NCBI GenBank assembly: GCA_026706935.1
Contig: JAPOXV010000019.1
Span: 496,001-560,000, forward strand
Source: Gammaproteobacteria bacterium
GTDB taxonomy: Bacteria; Pseudomonadota; Gammaproteobacteria; Pseudomonadales; Azotimanducaceae
Direction of reading: 5' to 3'
DNA length: 64,000 nt
In this document: positions 17,830 through 27,070 of the stretch, piece by piece
Numbering within the stretch: position 1 is the stretch's first letter
Layout: every line of letters starts with the position of its first letter
Translations under genes and position numbers: made by a program
Notes under the pieces: generated by a model
The model's input: only the letters and a program-made list of their open reading frames with translations
Databases searched by the model: none
Told to the model about the DNA's origin: nothing

Positions 17830-18711
17830 ATGAATCGAAATTCGACCTATCACATTGTGAGAATGAGACAGGATCAGATTCAACGAGTCATCGAACAAAA
17901 TGTCTCGCAATCTATCGATGAGGATGTTGGCGAAGGTGACGTTAATGCATCACTAATACCGCCAGAAAACCAATCACTTGCGGTGCTGATGACTCGATCA
18001 GCCGGTGTTTTTTGCGGTAAACCGTGGGCAGATGAAACAGCAGAGCAGATTGGCGGTTTCACCATCGATTGGCAGATTAATGAAGGTGATACGGTTCAGC
18101 CTAGTCAGGAATTGGCACAACTCCGGGGTCAAAGTCGCTCGATCCTAAGCGCCGAGCGTGTCATGATCAACTTTCTGCAATTACTCTCAGGTACGGCAAC
18201 GCTAACGAAGGCTTATTGCGATCGCATCAGTCATACAAAAACGCAGCTTCTTGACACGCGAAAAACACTACCTGGTCTCCGTATCGCTCAAAAATACGCT
18301 GTTTCCGTAGGCGGTGGGAAAAACCACAGGATGGGCTTGTTTGACGCTTTCCTTATTAAGGAGAACCACATCGCGGCAGCAGGATCAATTCACGATGCCG
18401 TGCGCGAGGCGCGTAATGAACACCCTGAGCTGCCGCTCGAAGTTGAAGTCGAAACCCTCGACCAACTGTCAGAGTGCGTTGCGATAGGTGTCCCCCGTGC
18501 GCTACTAGATAACTTTTCGCTCGATGAAACACGGAAAGCCGTAAACAATTTCGGTGACCGGATCGAACTAGAGGCGTCTGGAGGAGTAACTCTCGAGAAT
18601 ATCCGCGAAATAGCGGAGACTGGCGTCGACTATGTATCAGTGGGTGCAATCACCAAAAATGTCATCGCACTAGACTTGTCCTTGCGATTTACGGGAACAA
18701 GCGTACAGTAA
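17830..18711 (+). CDS. nadC: nicotinate-nucleotide pyrophosphorylase (quinolinate phosphoribosyltransferase)
   Basis: NadC converts quinolinate and PRPP to nicotinate mononucleotide in de novo NAD synthesis. At 293 residues it has the normal length. Recognisable parts are the N-terminal EDVGEGDVNASLI, the RQ-type core ILSAERVMINFLQLLSGTAT, the substrate-binding DTRKTLPGLR, KYAVSVGGGKNHR, and the closing EASGGVTLENI with YVSVGAITK. Start ATG 17830. It keeps the gammaproteobacterial placement beside tRNA-Thr and the pil genes. Confidence 0.96.
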   Translation: MNRNSTYHIVRMRQDQIQRVIEQNVSQSIDEDVGEGDVNASLIPPENQSLAVLMTRSAGVFCGKPWADETAEQIGGFTIDWQINEGDTVQPSQELAQLRGQSRSILSAERVMINFLQLLSGTATLTKAYCDRISHTKTQLLDTRKTLPGLRIAQKYAVSVGGGKNHRMGLFDAFLIKENHIAAAGSIHDAVREARNEHPELPLEVEVETLDQLSECVAIGVPRALLDNFSLDETRKAVNNFGDRIELEASGGVTLENIREIAETGVDYVSVGAITKNVIALDLSLRFTGTSVQ

Positions 18712-18738
18712 AAGCTGGAGTTTAATAGTAAAAATGAC

Positions 18739-18814
18739 TGGTGCCGAGACGCAGACTCGAACTGCGGACCTACTGTTTACGAAACAGTTGCTCTACCGGC
18801 TGAGCTATCCCGGC
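18739..18814 (-). tRNA. tRNA-Thr (CGT)
   Basis: Read on the minus strand from 18814, the 76 bases fold as a full tRNA: acceptor stem GCCGGGA with TCTCGGC (one G-U pair), anticodon stem ACTGT/ACAGT around the loop TTCGTAA, and T-arm ending GTTCGAGTC. The anticodon CGT decodes the threonine codon ACG. The CCA end is encoded (TGG at 18739-18741 on the plus strand). A tRNA-Thr next to pilin genes and nadC is seen in other gammaproteobacteria such as Pseudomonas. Confidence 0.96.
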
Positions 18815-18924
18815 GCGCGCGAAATTATAGGATTGGGTCACCCATGACACCTTGTGACAACGCGCCGCAATTCTTGGCTATGTGCTGCATTTCGCGCGTG
18901 TCTTTGTAATCTCTATTCGACGTA

Positions 18925-19335
18925 ATGAAAAGAAGCCGATTAATCCAGCCCTTGGCAATCTGTAGCCTCGGTGTCGTGATTTTTGGGCTCTTTGTCCTTG
19001 TCTATCAAGATTACGTCGAAGCCAAGAGCGCGTCTTGGCAGCAAGTCACATTTCGGGTCATGGACTCGATGTTGCCTTTTCAGGAACGCTACCGCGAGGA
19101 GCATGAGCGATACGCAGTCGGCACCTTCGATCGCGCTCAAAATGATCTATCCCTAGCCAAATTGATTGATTGGCATCCGAGCGTAACCGACTCTAATCGC
19201 TATGTTGCGGATGTGATTGGAACGAACGCGTTCAAGGTCACAGCGACATCAAGGGACGGACCGTCGCTCTGTAGGCTATATCCTGCGAAACAGCCTTGTT
19301 TCGATCTCCGAGAATACCTTCCAAGTGGTCTTTGA
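18925..19335 (+). CDS. degenerate type IV pilin-like protein
   Basis: The 136 residues begin with a short basic tail and one hydrophobic helix running into LVYQDYVEAKSAS, which matches the end of the conserved type IV pilin helix (AYQDYVARSQ). However, the prepilin cleavage motif (G then FTLIE) is missing: the same place reads LIQPLAICSLGV, with no Gly-Phe and no Glu at position 5. Two cysteines near the end (LCRLYPAKQPCFDL) could form the usual C-terminal disulfide. The gene sits where pilA stands in related genomes and overlaps pilD. I infer a pilin-derived membrane protein that is probably no longer processed or assembled as a normal major pilin. Confidence 0.65.
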   Translation: MKRSRLIQPLAICSLGVVIFGLFVLVYQDYVEAKSASWQQVTFRVMDSMLPFQERYREEHERYAVGTFDRAQNDLSLAKLIDWHPSVTDSNRYVADVIGTNAFKVTATSRDGPSLCRLYPAKQPCFDLREYLPSGL

Positions 19336-20197
19336 TCTCACCTACTGGCTTACGACGCCACTGGGCCACATCTTCGTCGTCATCATCGGTTTAGCGATCG
19401 GTAGCTTCTTAAACGTCGTGATTACGCGTTTACCGCTGATGGTAGAACGCGACGAACGACACCTAAGTCTGCAGCAACTCAACATTGAACCACCACAGGT
19501 TACCTCACTGAATCTTGCGTGGCCTCGTTCTTTCTGCCCTAGTTGCAGAGCGTCCATACGATGGCGACACAACGTACCTGTGTTGAGTTGGTTCTTGTTG
19601 CGTGGGCGCTGTGCGACTTGCCAGCAACCAATTTCTGTCCGTTATCCGTTTGTTGAAGCCACCTCTGCGCTACTGCTTCTCGTCCTTTTCATGAGCTATG
19701 GACCGTCACTCGAGTTCTGTTTTAAGGCGATCTTTTGTCTAGGACTTATCGCGGTCGCCTACATGGATTGGGAAACGGGATGGTTACCGGACATCGCAAC
19801 GATTCCTCTCATCGGTGCCGGACTTCTCTTTAGCGCTGTAAATGAGTCTCAACCAGGCGCGCTCGGTCCCACGGACGCGATCATTGGCGCAGTCGCAGGA
19901 TACGGATTGTTTTGGTTACTGAATTTCGTCTACCGTAGTCTGACCGGTCGTAACGGTTTAGGGTACGGCGACTTCAAATTGGTCGCGGCACTCGGCGCAT
20001 GGTTGGGGTGGGTTCTACTACCACTGAACCTTCTCTCTGCCGCGTTGATTGCGTTCGTGTTCGGTATATACATGGTCGTCGCAGGCAAATATCAAAGCGA
20101 TGTTGGTATCCGTTTCGCGCCGTTCTTGAGTGTTGCAGGAATCGGATTGCTGTTGGTTCACGACCTAGGTATGTTGCCGATGTACCTTAGTGGTTGA
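19325..20197 (+). CDS. pilD: prepilin peptidase / N-methyltransferase
   Basis: PilD cleaves and N-methylates type IV prepilins and type II pseudopilins at the inner membrane. I choose GTG 19325, which overlaps the upstream stop and gives a normal 290-residue protein; the frame is open further upstream only through the pilin-like gene. The methyltransferase half has two CxxC pairs (CPSC and CATC), and the GxGD-type aspartic protease sites appear as DWETGWLPD and LGYGDFKL. Eight hydrophobic segments follow the usual plan. Neighbours pilB and pilC are absent, so its substrates must be encoded elsewhere. Confidence 0.93.
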   Translation: MVFDLTYWLTTPLGHIFVVIIGLAIGSFLNVVITRLPLMVERDERHLSLQQLNIEPPQVTSLNLAWPRSFCPSCRASIRWRHNVPVLSWFLLRGRCATCQQPISVRYPFVEATSALLLLVLFMSYGPSLEFCFKAIFCLGLIAVAYMDWETGWLPDIATIPLIGAGLLFSAVNESQPGALGPTDAIIGAVAGYGLFWLLNFVYRSLTGRNGLGYGDFKLVAALGAWLGWVLLPLNLLSAALIAFVFGIYMVVAGKYQSDVGIRFAPFLSVAGIGLLLVHDLGMLPMYLSG

Positions 20198-20253
20198 TTG
20201 CCCACGAACGTTCAATATAAATCGCACGTCACTTAAAGGGAAGAGTGCGTCTA

Positions 20254-20847
20254 ATGTCTGCTTGGTTCGTCGTCTTAACGGGCGGCATCGGCAGTGGGAA
20301 GAGTCTTGCGGCTTCGTGTTTCGCAAAGCGTGGCATCACGATTGTCGAACAAGACGACGTATCGCGCGAGGTCGTGGAACCGGGAGAACCAGCACTCGAT
20401 CAAATCGTCGAGTACTTCGGGAACGACATTCTTAACGAAGAAGGCACGCTGAATCGATCTAAAGTTCGTCAACGAATCTTCAGTAACAGTACTGATAAGA
20501 CTTGGCTTGAACGCCTCCTGCATCCCCTCATCGGACAACGCACCCTCTTCCATATGCATAACGCACCATCTCGTTATGCGATTGTCGTCAATCCGTTACT
20601 GCACACGCGCCAGCCTCAATATGATCGCTTTGTGGTAGTCGATACACCGGTAGAAGTACAAATCGAACGTGCCATGCAGCGAGACGGTATGAACCGTGAG
20701 TTAGCACAAAAAATGGTGGCGTCGCAAGCATCTCGGGAAATTCGACTACGACTGGCCGACGACGTGATCGTGAACGATGGCGAAGTCGATTTTGTTGACG
20801 AGCAAGTTGACCGACTACACCGACGTTATCTCGTCATGGCTGTTTGA
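20254..20847 (+). CDS. coaE: dephospho-CoA kinase
   Basis: CoaE phosphorylates dephospho-CoA in the last step of coenzyme A synthesis. The Walker A loop LTGGIGSGKS stands close to the N-terminus, followed by the conserved DDVSREVVEPGEPAL region and the R-Q-QAS-type lid segment (MVASQASREIRL). Two starts are possible: ATG 20254 (197 residues) or GTG 20245 three codons upstream; an AGGGA at about 20237 is better spaced for the ATG. The pilD-coaE-yacG order is conserved in gammaproteobacteria. Confidence 0.94.
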   Translation: MSAWFVVLTGGIGSGKSLAASCFAKRGITIVEQDDVSREVVEPGEPALDQIVEYFGNDILNEEGTLNRSKVRQRIFSNSTDKTWLERLLHPLIGQRTLFHMHNAPSRYAIVVNPLLHTRQPQYDRFVVVDTPVEVQIERAMQRDGMNRELAQKMVASQASREIRLRLADDVIVNDGEVDFVDEQVDRLHRRYLVMAV

Positions 20848-20923
20848 ATGAGCATCAAATCACGACTCGCATATATTTCACGAATCGACGTTGACGTGAC
20901 CGAGTCACATATTCGCAGAAGCG

Positions 20924-21121
20924 ATGCCTAAACCTGAAAGACTAGTACCTTGTCCCAGATGTCGAAAAGCAGTAATCTGGGACACGAACAATCCGGCGCG
21001 TCCGTTCTGTTCCAAGCGATGCCAAATGATCGATCTTGGAAAGTGGCTTGACGAAGAGCACCGCATACCAGGAGAAGAAGGCATGGACGAACTCGAACCC
21101 GATCCGTCGCGCAACGATTAG
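20924..21121 (+). CDS. yacG: DNA gyrase inhibitor YacG, zinc-binding
   Basis: This 65-residue protein has the YacG zinc site: CPRC at about residues 10-13 and FCSKRC at about 28-33, followed by the family's [15 protein letters not shown] stretch. In E. coli YacG binds GyrB and blocks DNA binding. It ends in an acidic tail. It starts at ATG 20924, follows coaE by 76 bases and faces argJ across 22 bases. Confidence 0.93.
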   Translation: MPKPERLVPCPRCRKAVIWDTNNPARPFCSKRCQMIDLGKWLDEEHRIPGEEGMDELEPDPSRND

Positions 21122-21143
21122 CGATTGAGAAAGTCGAGTCGAC

Positions 21144-22358
21144 TCACGTCCGATATTCAGCGTTGATCTTGACGTAGTCGTACGAAAGATCACTCGTCCA
21201 CACTTGCGCGGACGCGTTACCTCGACCTAAGTTAATTCGAACCGTGAACTCATCTCGAGCCATCACTTCTGCCGCTGTCGCTTCGACGTAACCAGGATCG
21301 ATTTTGCCGTCTGTTGCCACACAGACATCGTCCAGGTGCAATGAGACTCTGTATGGTTCTAGGTCCACGATACCGGAGCGCCCGATCGCCATGCAAAAGC
21401 GACCCCAATTCGGGTCACCAGCAAAAATCGCTGTCTTTACAAGCGGCGAATGAGCAACCGTATACGCCACATCCAGGCATTCACGTTCGGTACGACCACC
21501 TTCCGCTAAGACTGTAACGAACTTCGTGGCACCTTCACCATCACGAACGGTGCGGATCGCCAATTCCTGCACAAGAGGTCGTAAACCTTCTCGGAGTCGG
21601 GCGTATGCGCTAGATCGAATATCGGTAACAACCGGCATCGTCGCTTGACCAGAAGCGACAACGACAAACGCATCGTTCGTTGACGTGTCACCGTCGATAG
21701 TGAGGCGATTGAAACTTCGCTCAGCCAGATCTAACGCGAGTTGCTTCGCCACGTCATTCGACATCGCGGCATCGGTGCCAAGAAAGGCAAGCATCGTCGC
21801 CATATCAGGGCGGATCATGCCGGAACCTTTGACGATGCCCGTCGCCGTTATCTTGTGACCGTTAACATCAAACTCAACCGAGAGACCTTTCGGTGCAGTA
21901 TCCGTCGTCATGATCGCTTCAGCAGCCGAATTCCATCCATCTGGGCGACAATCTTCGAATGCGGCCGCGATACCGTTGGCCATGCGATCCATCGGCAGTG
22001 CTTCACCGATTACACCAGTCGAAAACGGTAGCACGTCTTCCGCCGCGCAGCCGATATGCTCGCCTAGTAAAGCGCACATTTGCTCCGCGTCGCACATGCC
22101 AACGTCACCTGTCGCGGCGTTCGCATTACCACTATTGACGACTAGGCCTCGGACCGAACCGCAGTTCGCTTCGGCGACGATGACGGGTGCGGCACGGTAG
22201 CTGTTTTGTGTGAAAACGCCACCTGTCGTAGTACCGGGAACACACGTCATGACCGCTAGATCAAGTCGACCTTTGTACCGGATATTCGCTATCGCTACAC
22301 CGAGTTCGATCCCATCGATGGGTTTGAGTGTGCCTATATTCGGTAAGTTGACTGCCAT
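21144..22358 (-). CDS. argJ: bifunctional glutamate N-acetyltransferase / amino-acid acetyltransferase
   Basis: ArgJ recycles the acetyl group from N-acetylornithine to glutamate, and in bifunctional forms also makes N-acetylglutamate from acetyl-CoA, both in arginine synthesis. The 404-residue precursor is cut by autoproteolysis at the Thr in KGSGMIRPDMATML (about 178-191). Other family blocks include VNSGNANAATG and DGDTSTNDAF. It is the last gene of the minus-strand secA-GNAT-ORF-argJ run and starts at ATG 22358, ten bases after the stop of the small ORF. argG and argS elsewhere in the window are unlinked. Confidence 0.96.
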   Translation of the reverse strand: MAVNLPNIGTLKPIDGIELGVAIANIRYKGRLDLAVMTCVPGTTTGGVFTQNSYRAAPVIVAEANCGSVRGLVVNSGNANAATGDVGMCDAEQMCALLGEHIGCAAEDVLPFSTGVIGEALPMDRMANGIAAAFEDCRPDGWNSAAEAIMTTDTAPKGLSVEFDVNGHKITATGIVKGSGMIRPDMATMLAFLGTDAAMSNDVAKQLALDLAERSFNRLTIDGDTSTNDAFVVVASGQATMPVVTDIRSSAYARLREGLRPLVQELAIRTVRDGEGATKFVTVLAEGGRTERECLDVAYTVAHSPLVKTAIFAGDPNWGRFCMAIGRSGIVDLEPYRVSLHLDDVCVATDGKIDPGYVEATAAEVMARDEFTVRINLGRGNASAQVWTSDLSYDYVKINAEYRT

Positions 22359-22368
22359 ATTCAGACGT

Positions 22369-22671
22369 TCAGCTCGTTAGTAACAGTGCACTACGGGATC
22401 TGAGTCGGTCTCGCAATGCGGACGGGATTTTAGAGGTGCGTGAGTCGATTGACCAGGGAGCAAGGAAGGATCCCGGCTTCGTTTGACGACGCACCAAGCT
22501 AATCGCAGTCGCTAGAAAGTTAAGCGACTGCGGGATATGTTCGATAATGCCGTTCGCATGTCGAATGTATGGTGATTCGCTTTCGATAGAGACGACCAGC
22601 AACCCAGTTTCTTGGCTAATTAGATGCTCGTGAACACGTCTAGATATGTATTCTCGAGGCGTCACACACAA
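22369..22671 (-). CDS. small hypothetical protein upstream of argJ
   Basis: The frame encodes about 100 residues from TTG 22671 (or GTG 22665) and stops ten bases before argJ. It looks translated in its first part (ISRRVHEHLISQETGLLVV and SPYIRHANGIIEHIPQ have a normal residue balance), while the tail is basic and low in pattern. I do not recognise a family. Just upstream another frame starts ATGGACAAGCGG and runs into this one with a one-base shift at a CACACACA run (22663-22670), so the gene could be broken or could extend to about 22731 if the run has slipped. Confidence 0.4.
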   Translation of the reverse strand: MCVTPREYISRRVHEHLISQETGLLVVSIESESPYIRHANGIIEHIPQSLNFLATAISLVRRQTKPGSFLAPWSIDSRTSKIPSALRDRLRSRSALLLTS

Positions 22672-22759
22672 TCGCTCGAGTGTTCCATCCGAGGACCAAC
22701 GACTCTACGCGAAAACCGCTTGTCCATATGTTCACTATACGCACCTTACGGCGAATGCG

Positions 22760-23659
22760 TTAACGAGGCGTGGACGCCAGGTCAAACCTCTCTTCCCAGA
22801 CAATAAAACCCAGCTTTTCGTATAGGAAACGGGCTGGATTTTCATCCATCACGACAAGCGTGATCGTCCGTTCTCCTAATTCGTCGATCGCCCATTGAGT
22901 GAGTATCTGACCGAGTCCCTTACCTCGGTAGGCCGGGTGTACGACGACTTCGTCGATCACACCTTGTTCGGTTGTCCGACTCACAAGAACGTAACCTACA
23001 ACATCTTCTAATTCTGAGCTGATGAGACGAAGATCGTCGCGACTAGCTTCCCGAAATATCTCAGCAATCGAGTCATGGTCTTCATTTTCGTAGTAGTCTT
23101 TCGGCCACGACGCGTAATAGGTAGACATCAAAGCGGGAAGTAGCGACTCGTCGTAATCCACCCATCGATAGGGATGAGGCAGGGATCGTTGCGTTAATTC
23201 GCTGTCAGGTAGAAGGCGCATCACTCGTGTTGTCGAAAAAGGGCGAAACCCTCGATTTGCTAGTAACGAGTGCAACGGATGGTCTAACATGCTTGAAACG
23301 AGCGTTTGTCCATCTTCCTTGCCAGCGAGACTGGTTTGCATGGTCATACACAGAGTTGTGGCTCTCTCGCACATCCAGTCGATCAACGACGTAGCTACTT
23401 CTACGTTACTAGCTATACCGTGAATTCGAGAAAGTTTAGGAGTAATTTGATAGACATCCGAATAGCCTTGAAGACCTCTATCAGTCTCAAAGACTTGAAT
23501 AAACTCTCTCGTAAAAGAAGGCTTTTTCCAACGATCAGCAATCAGTAGCTCGTTGAGATGCGGTATACCACCCCAACGAACACATGCGACGTCCGAAGAG
23601 AGATTTTCGATGGCTGTTAGATCGTCCCGTTTGACGGCACGAATGGATTCAAATGCCAT
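22760..23659 (-). CDS. GNAT acetyltransferase, mycothiol synthase-like
   Basis: This is a two-domain GNAT protein of 299 residues. The C-terminal half (about 180-295) has the acetyl-CoA loop VVHPAYRGKGLGQIL and a closing NPARFLYEKLGF, both typical. The N-terminal half seems to be a worn GNAT fold without the binding loop, the layout seen in MshD-like proteins. The substrate is unknown; mycothiol itself is not expected in this group. ATG 23659 is preferred, with a GTG one codon upstream. It lies between secA and argJ on the same strand, where many relatives have no such gene. Confidence 0.82.
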   Translation of the reverse strand: MAFESIRAVKRDDLTAIENLSSDVACVRWGGIPHLNELLIADRWKKPSFTREFIQVFETDRGLQGYSDVYQITPKLSRIHGIASNVEVATSLIDWMCERATTLCMTMQTSLAGKEDGQTLVSSMLDHPLHSLLANRGFRPFSTTRVMRLLPDSELTQRSLPHPYRWVDYDESLLPALMSTYYASWPKDYYENEDHDSIAEIFREASRDDLRLISSELEDVVGYVLVSRTTEQGVIDEVVVHPAYRGKGLGQILTQWAIDELGERTITLVVMDENPARFLYEKLGFIVWEERFDLASTPR

Positions 23660-23837
23660 CACTTTGGAGGTTCGTCGACGAGTATCGTGAACCAGCAGTC
23701 TCGGTGTACAGCATGCGCTTAGCTAGACGCCTAAGCAAGTCGCTCTCGTCAAATTCGAAAACGGCTTTAGTAGCATGGACAAGCAATGACCCCGCGGGTT
23801 TGTACGTTGTGCGTGTGCACGCAAGCGTATGTTTGGC

Positions 23838-26588
23838 TTAAGCTGCTTTACCGCAACAGTGCTTGTATTTCTTCCCGCTGCCACATGGACACTGCTCGTT
23901 GCGACCAACTTTCGGTTCCTCACGACGAACCGTCTGCACGCGCCTCGGTTCGGCCTGCTGCTCTCCGTTTGCCCCCTGGTGCTGATATCTCAGACGTCGG
24001 CTTAGTTCCTCGCGTCGACGACGCTCTCGCTCTTGAGCACGAGCTTGTTCGTCGCTCTCGATTTGCATGCGACAGAGCGTGCTTGTAGCAGTTCGTTGGA
24101 CATCCGCGAGCATCTCCTGGAACAGTTCAAACGATTCACGCTTGTATTCCTGCTTCGGTTGCTTCTGTGCATACGCCCGAAGATGGATACCCTGCCTTAG
24201 ATGGTCCATAGCCAAAAGATGCTCTTTCCACCGACTGTCCAAAATCTGCAGCAACACCTGGTGCTCAACTGCTTCGACGTCAAATCCTGCTGATTGCCAG
24301 CCCTCTCGCTTCGCTCGATAAGCTGATGTGATCTCTTCGAGAATCCGATCTCCGAGTGCGTCCGAGTGTTCGATAGCGTTCTCACCTTCGAGCCACGATT
24401 CCAACGAAAGTTGAATACCCATTTCCCGGCGTAGTGAAGCGCCTAGACCTTCAATATTCCATTGCTCGGGAATTGATTGCGGTGGCAAGTGATCGAAGAT
24501 GATGTTCTGCACGACAGTCTCGCGCATGTCCTCAATCATGCCCGATACATCGCCAGACGACATCAGCTCGTTGCGCTGTTGATAGATGATTTGACGCTGG
24601 TCATTCGCCACGTCGTCGTATTCGAGCAGATTCTTGCGGATGTCGAAGTTCCGCCCCTCGATTTTCTTCTGGGCACGTTCGATCGACGTATTGACCATCT
24701 TAGCTTCAATGGCTTCGCCACGCTCTAAGCCGATAGATTTCATCGTAGATTGCCAACGCGGTGTCGCGAATAACCGTAGGAGATCGTCCTCTAACGAAAG
24801 ATAAAAACGGGAGGATCCTGGATCTCCTTGTCTTCCTGCACGACCGCGTAACTGATTGTCGATACGTCGCGATTCATGACGTTCAGTGCCGACAATGTGA
24901 AGTCCGCCTGCGTCCAATACCTGGTCGTGCCGCTTCTGCCATTCATCTCTAACTTTCTCAACAATGTCGGACGTAGCAGCATCCCCCAGAGCATCGATCT
25001 CTGCCTGCCAGTTACCGCCAAGCATGATGTCCGTTCCACGACCCGCCATGTTGGTGGCGATCGTCACCATGCCAGGACTCCCAGCTTGCGCGATGACATC
25101 CGCTTCCCGTTCGTGTTGCTTCGCGTTGAGTACGTTATGTGCGATTTTGTGCTTGGCTAGTTCCTTCGAGATGAGTTCTGACGCTTCGATAGAAGCCGTC
25201 CCGATCAAAACGGGTTGATGTCGTTCTTGGCAGTCACGTATGTCATCAATGATGGCTTCATACTTTTCTTCCAACGACATGTACACGAGGTCGTTATGGT
25301 CCTCACGAACCATCGGCAGATGCGTTGGCACAACGATGACGGTTAATCCATACGTCTGCCGAAACTCAAACGCTTCCGTGTCCGCAGTACCCGTCATCCC
25401 CGCCAAGTGTGGGTATAGACGGAAATAGTTCTGATAAGTCGTCGACGCCATCGTCTGCGTTTCTTGCCGGATCGACACGCCTTCTTTCGCTTCAACCGCC
25501 TGATGGATACCCTCTGACCAGCGCCGACCTTCCATCGCTCGCCCGGTATGCTCGTCGATGATCACGACTTCGCCATCGCGCAACATATAGTCCACGTCAC
25601 GCTTGTAGATGCAGTGTGCCTTCAATGCCGCGAGCACGTGATGCAGCAACGTTAGATTCGACGCATCGTAGAGGCTGTCACCCGCTTCTAGGAGTTCCAG
25701 CTTTTGTAGTTCTGCTTCGACGGTCGCGTGACCCCGTTCCGTCAACTCGACTTGCCGATTCTGTTCATCGATGTAGTAGTCGCCGGTGTCTTCTGGCTCT
25801 TCGCCACCTAGAACCGCGGGCAAGGTGTTTTCGACTTTCTCCTGCCGAACGAGCTTCGGTGGAATCCGGTTGATCTTGGTATATAGATCGACCGACTCAG
25901 ATGCGGGTCCAGCAATTAGTAATGGCGTTCGGGCTTCGTCGATGAGAATCGAATCAACCTCGTCTACTATCGCAAAGTGCAAATCGCGCTGCACCTTATC
26001 CTCAAGCCGGAACGCCATGTTGTCGCGCAGATAGTCGAAACCGAATTCATGGTTCGTGCCGTAGGTGACGTCCGCTTGATATGCCGATTGTTTCTCACTG
26101 TGTTCTTGACCTGATTGGATCACGCCCACTGTAAGACCTAGTGCTTCATAGGCTGGACCCATCCATTCCGCATCGCGCCGAGCAAGGTAGTCATTCACCG
26201 TTACGATATGTACGCCTCTGCCCGTAAGCGCATTTAGATACGCAGCGAGGATCGCAACGAGCGTCTTACCTTCCCCGGTTCTCATCTCGGCAATGCACCC
26301 TTCGTGCAAAACCATGCCGCCGATCAGCTGGACATCAAATGGTCGCATTTCAAGCGTTCGATTGGCAGCTTCCCGAGCAAGCGCAAACGCTTCGGGCAAT
26401 AGCGAATCTAGATCCTGTGACTCTTGATAACGCGCCCTCAGATCATCCGTGCGCACCACGATATCTTCAGCAGAGAGTGCACTGACTTCAGGCTCAAGTT
26501 CGTTGATCCGTTCGACGACCTTCGACATCCGTTTCAGTTCACGGGCGTTGTGGTTTCCGAAGATCTTTTGAAAGAAATTTACTGGCAT
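23838..26588 (-). CDS. secA: preprotein translocase ATPase SecA
   Basis: SecA drives export of unfolded proteins through SecYEG. I place the start at ATG 26588, giving 916 residues beginning MPVNFFQKIFGNHNARELKRM, which fits the family start; the frame is open eleven codons further. Visible marks are the Walker A MRTGEGKTLVA, the DEVDSILIDEAR Walker B, the helicase region GRGTDIMLGGN and GRAGRQGDPGSS, and the C-terminal zinc motif CPCGSGKKYKHCC that binds SecB. The divergent neighbour is dciA, as in many gammaproteobacteria. Confidence 0.97.
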   Translation of the reverse strand: MPVNFFQKIFGNHNARELKRMSKVVERINELEPEVSALSAEDIVVRTDDLRARYQESQDLDSLLPEAFALAREAANRTLEMRPFDVQLIGGMVLHEGCIAEMRTGEGKTLVAILAAYLNALTGRGVHIVTVNDYLARRDAEWMGPAYEALGLTVGVIQSGQEHSEKQSAYQADVTYGTNHEFGFDYLRDNMAFRLEDKVQRDLHFAIVDEVDSILIDEARTPLLIAGPASESVDLYTKINRIPPKLVRQEKVENTLPAVLGGEEPEDTGDYYIDEQNRQVELTERGHATVEAELQKLELLEAGDSLYDASNLTLLHHVLAALKAHCIYKRDVDYMLRDGEVVIIDEHTGRAMEGRRWSEGIHQAVEAKEGVSIRQETQTMASTTYQNYFRLYPHLAGMTGTADTEAFEFRQTYGLTVIVVPTHLPMVREDHNDLVYMSLEEKYEAIIDDIRDCQERHQPVLIGTASIEASELISKELAKHKIAHNVLNAKQHEREADVIAQAGSPGMVTIATNMAGRGTDIMLGGNWQAEIDALGDAATSDIVEKVRDEWQKRHDQVLDAGGLHIVGTERHESRRIDNQLRGRAGRQGDPGSSRFYLSLEDDLLRLFATPRWQSTMKSIGLERGEAIEAKMVNTSIERAQKKIEGRNFDIRKNLLEYDDVANDQRQIIYQQRNELMSSGDVSGMIEDMRETVVQNIIFDHLPPQSIPEQWNIEGLGASLRREMGIQLSLESWLEGENAIEHSDALGDRILEEITSAYRAKREGWQSAGFDVEAVEHQVLLQILDSRWKEHLLAMDHLRQGIHLRAYAQKQPKQEYKRESFELFQEMLADVQRTATSTLCRMQIESDEQARAQERERRRREELSRRLRYQHQGANGEQQAEPRRVQTVRREEPKVGRNEQCPCGSGKKYKHCCGKAA

Positions 26589-26743
26589 AAGAATAGAAAT
26601 CGGCTTGAGCCGCTCACGCAATTATCGGCTTTTCCTACGCAATCGGACCATTCCTTATTGCAGCTCGTTCGTCGCCACGGAGATATTCGCCAATTCGTCT
26701 CTTCTTTCGGGTACGATTTCGTCTATCAATAGGAGCTAACCGC

Positions 26744-27070
26744 ATCTCACGCCGCATTCGGGGATATACACTCAAAGACGCCCTTGATCCTAATCACCCG
26801 ACCTCGTCTTACGTCGGGTTGCGCCCCTTGATGCTCAAAATCGAGGCAAATCGTCAACATCTGCAGATCATTCGCTCGATGCTACCTCAGGATTGTGGTG
26901 AACACTGCGTTTACGTCAGCTGTACGCCGAGGACCATGACACTGATCGTAGATTCCTCAAGCTGGGCAACTCAAATACGACTCGATTCAAAATGGCTCCT
27001 CAACGAGCTTCAGCAGCTCTCGGACTACGTTGCGTTAGAGCAAGTCCGGGTGCGCGTCAGCAAAAGCTAA
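26744..27070 (+). CDS. dciA: DciA-like (DUF721) protein
   Basis: DciA loads the replicative helicase DnaB in bacteria that lack DnaC. The core VDSSSWATQIRLDSKWLL and the ending LEQVRVRVS match the DUF721 pattern (SPAWATRLRF ... VRVRV). The first ordinary start is TTG 26819 (83 residues), which would cut the usual N-terminal part. The same frame is open upstream and reads ISRRIRGYTLKDALDPN, similar to DciA N-termini, but contains no ATG, GTG or TTG. An AGGAG at 26731-26735 stands eight bases before an in-frame ATC at 26744, so I mark that as the likely start (108 residues). The gene is divergent from secA. Confidence 0.75.
   Translation: MSRRIRGYTLKDALDPNHPTSSYVGLRPLMLKIEANRQHLQIIRSMLPQDCGEHCVYVSCTPRTMTLIVDSSSWATQIRLDSKWLLNELQQLSDYVALEQVRVRVSKS

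Noticed and set aside
22369-22671. Second DciA-like protein
   Set aside because: LLVVSIESESPYIRH recalls the DUF721 core, but the Trp-Ala and RVRV features are absent.
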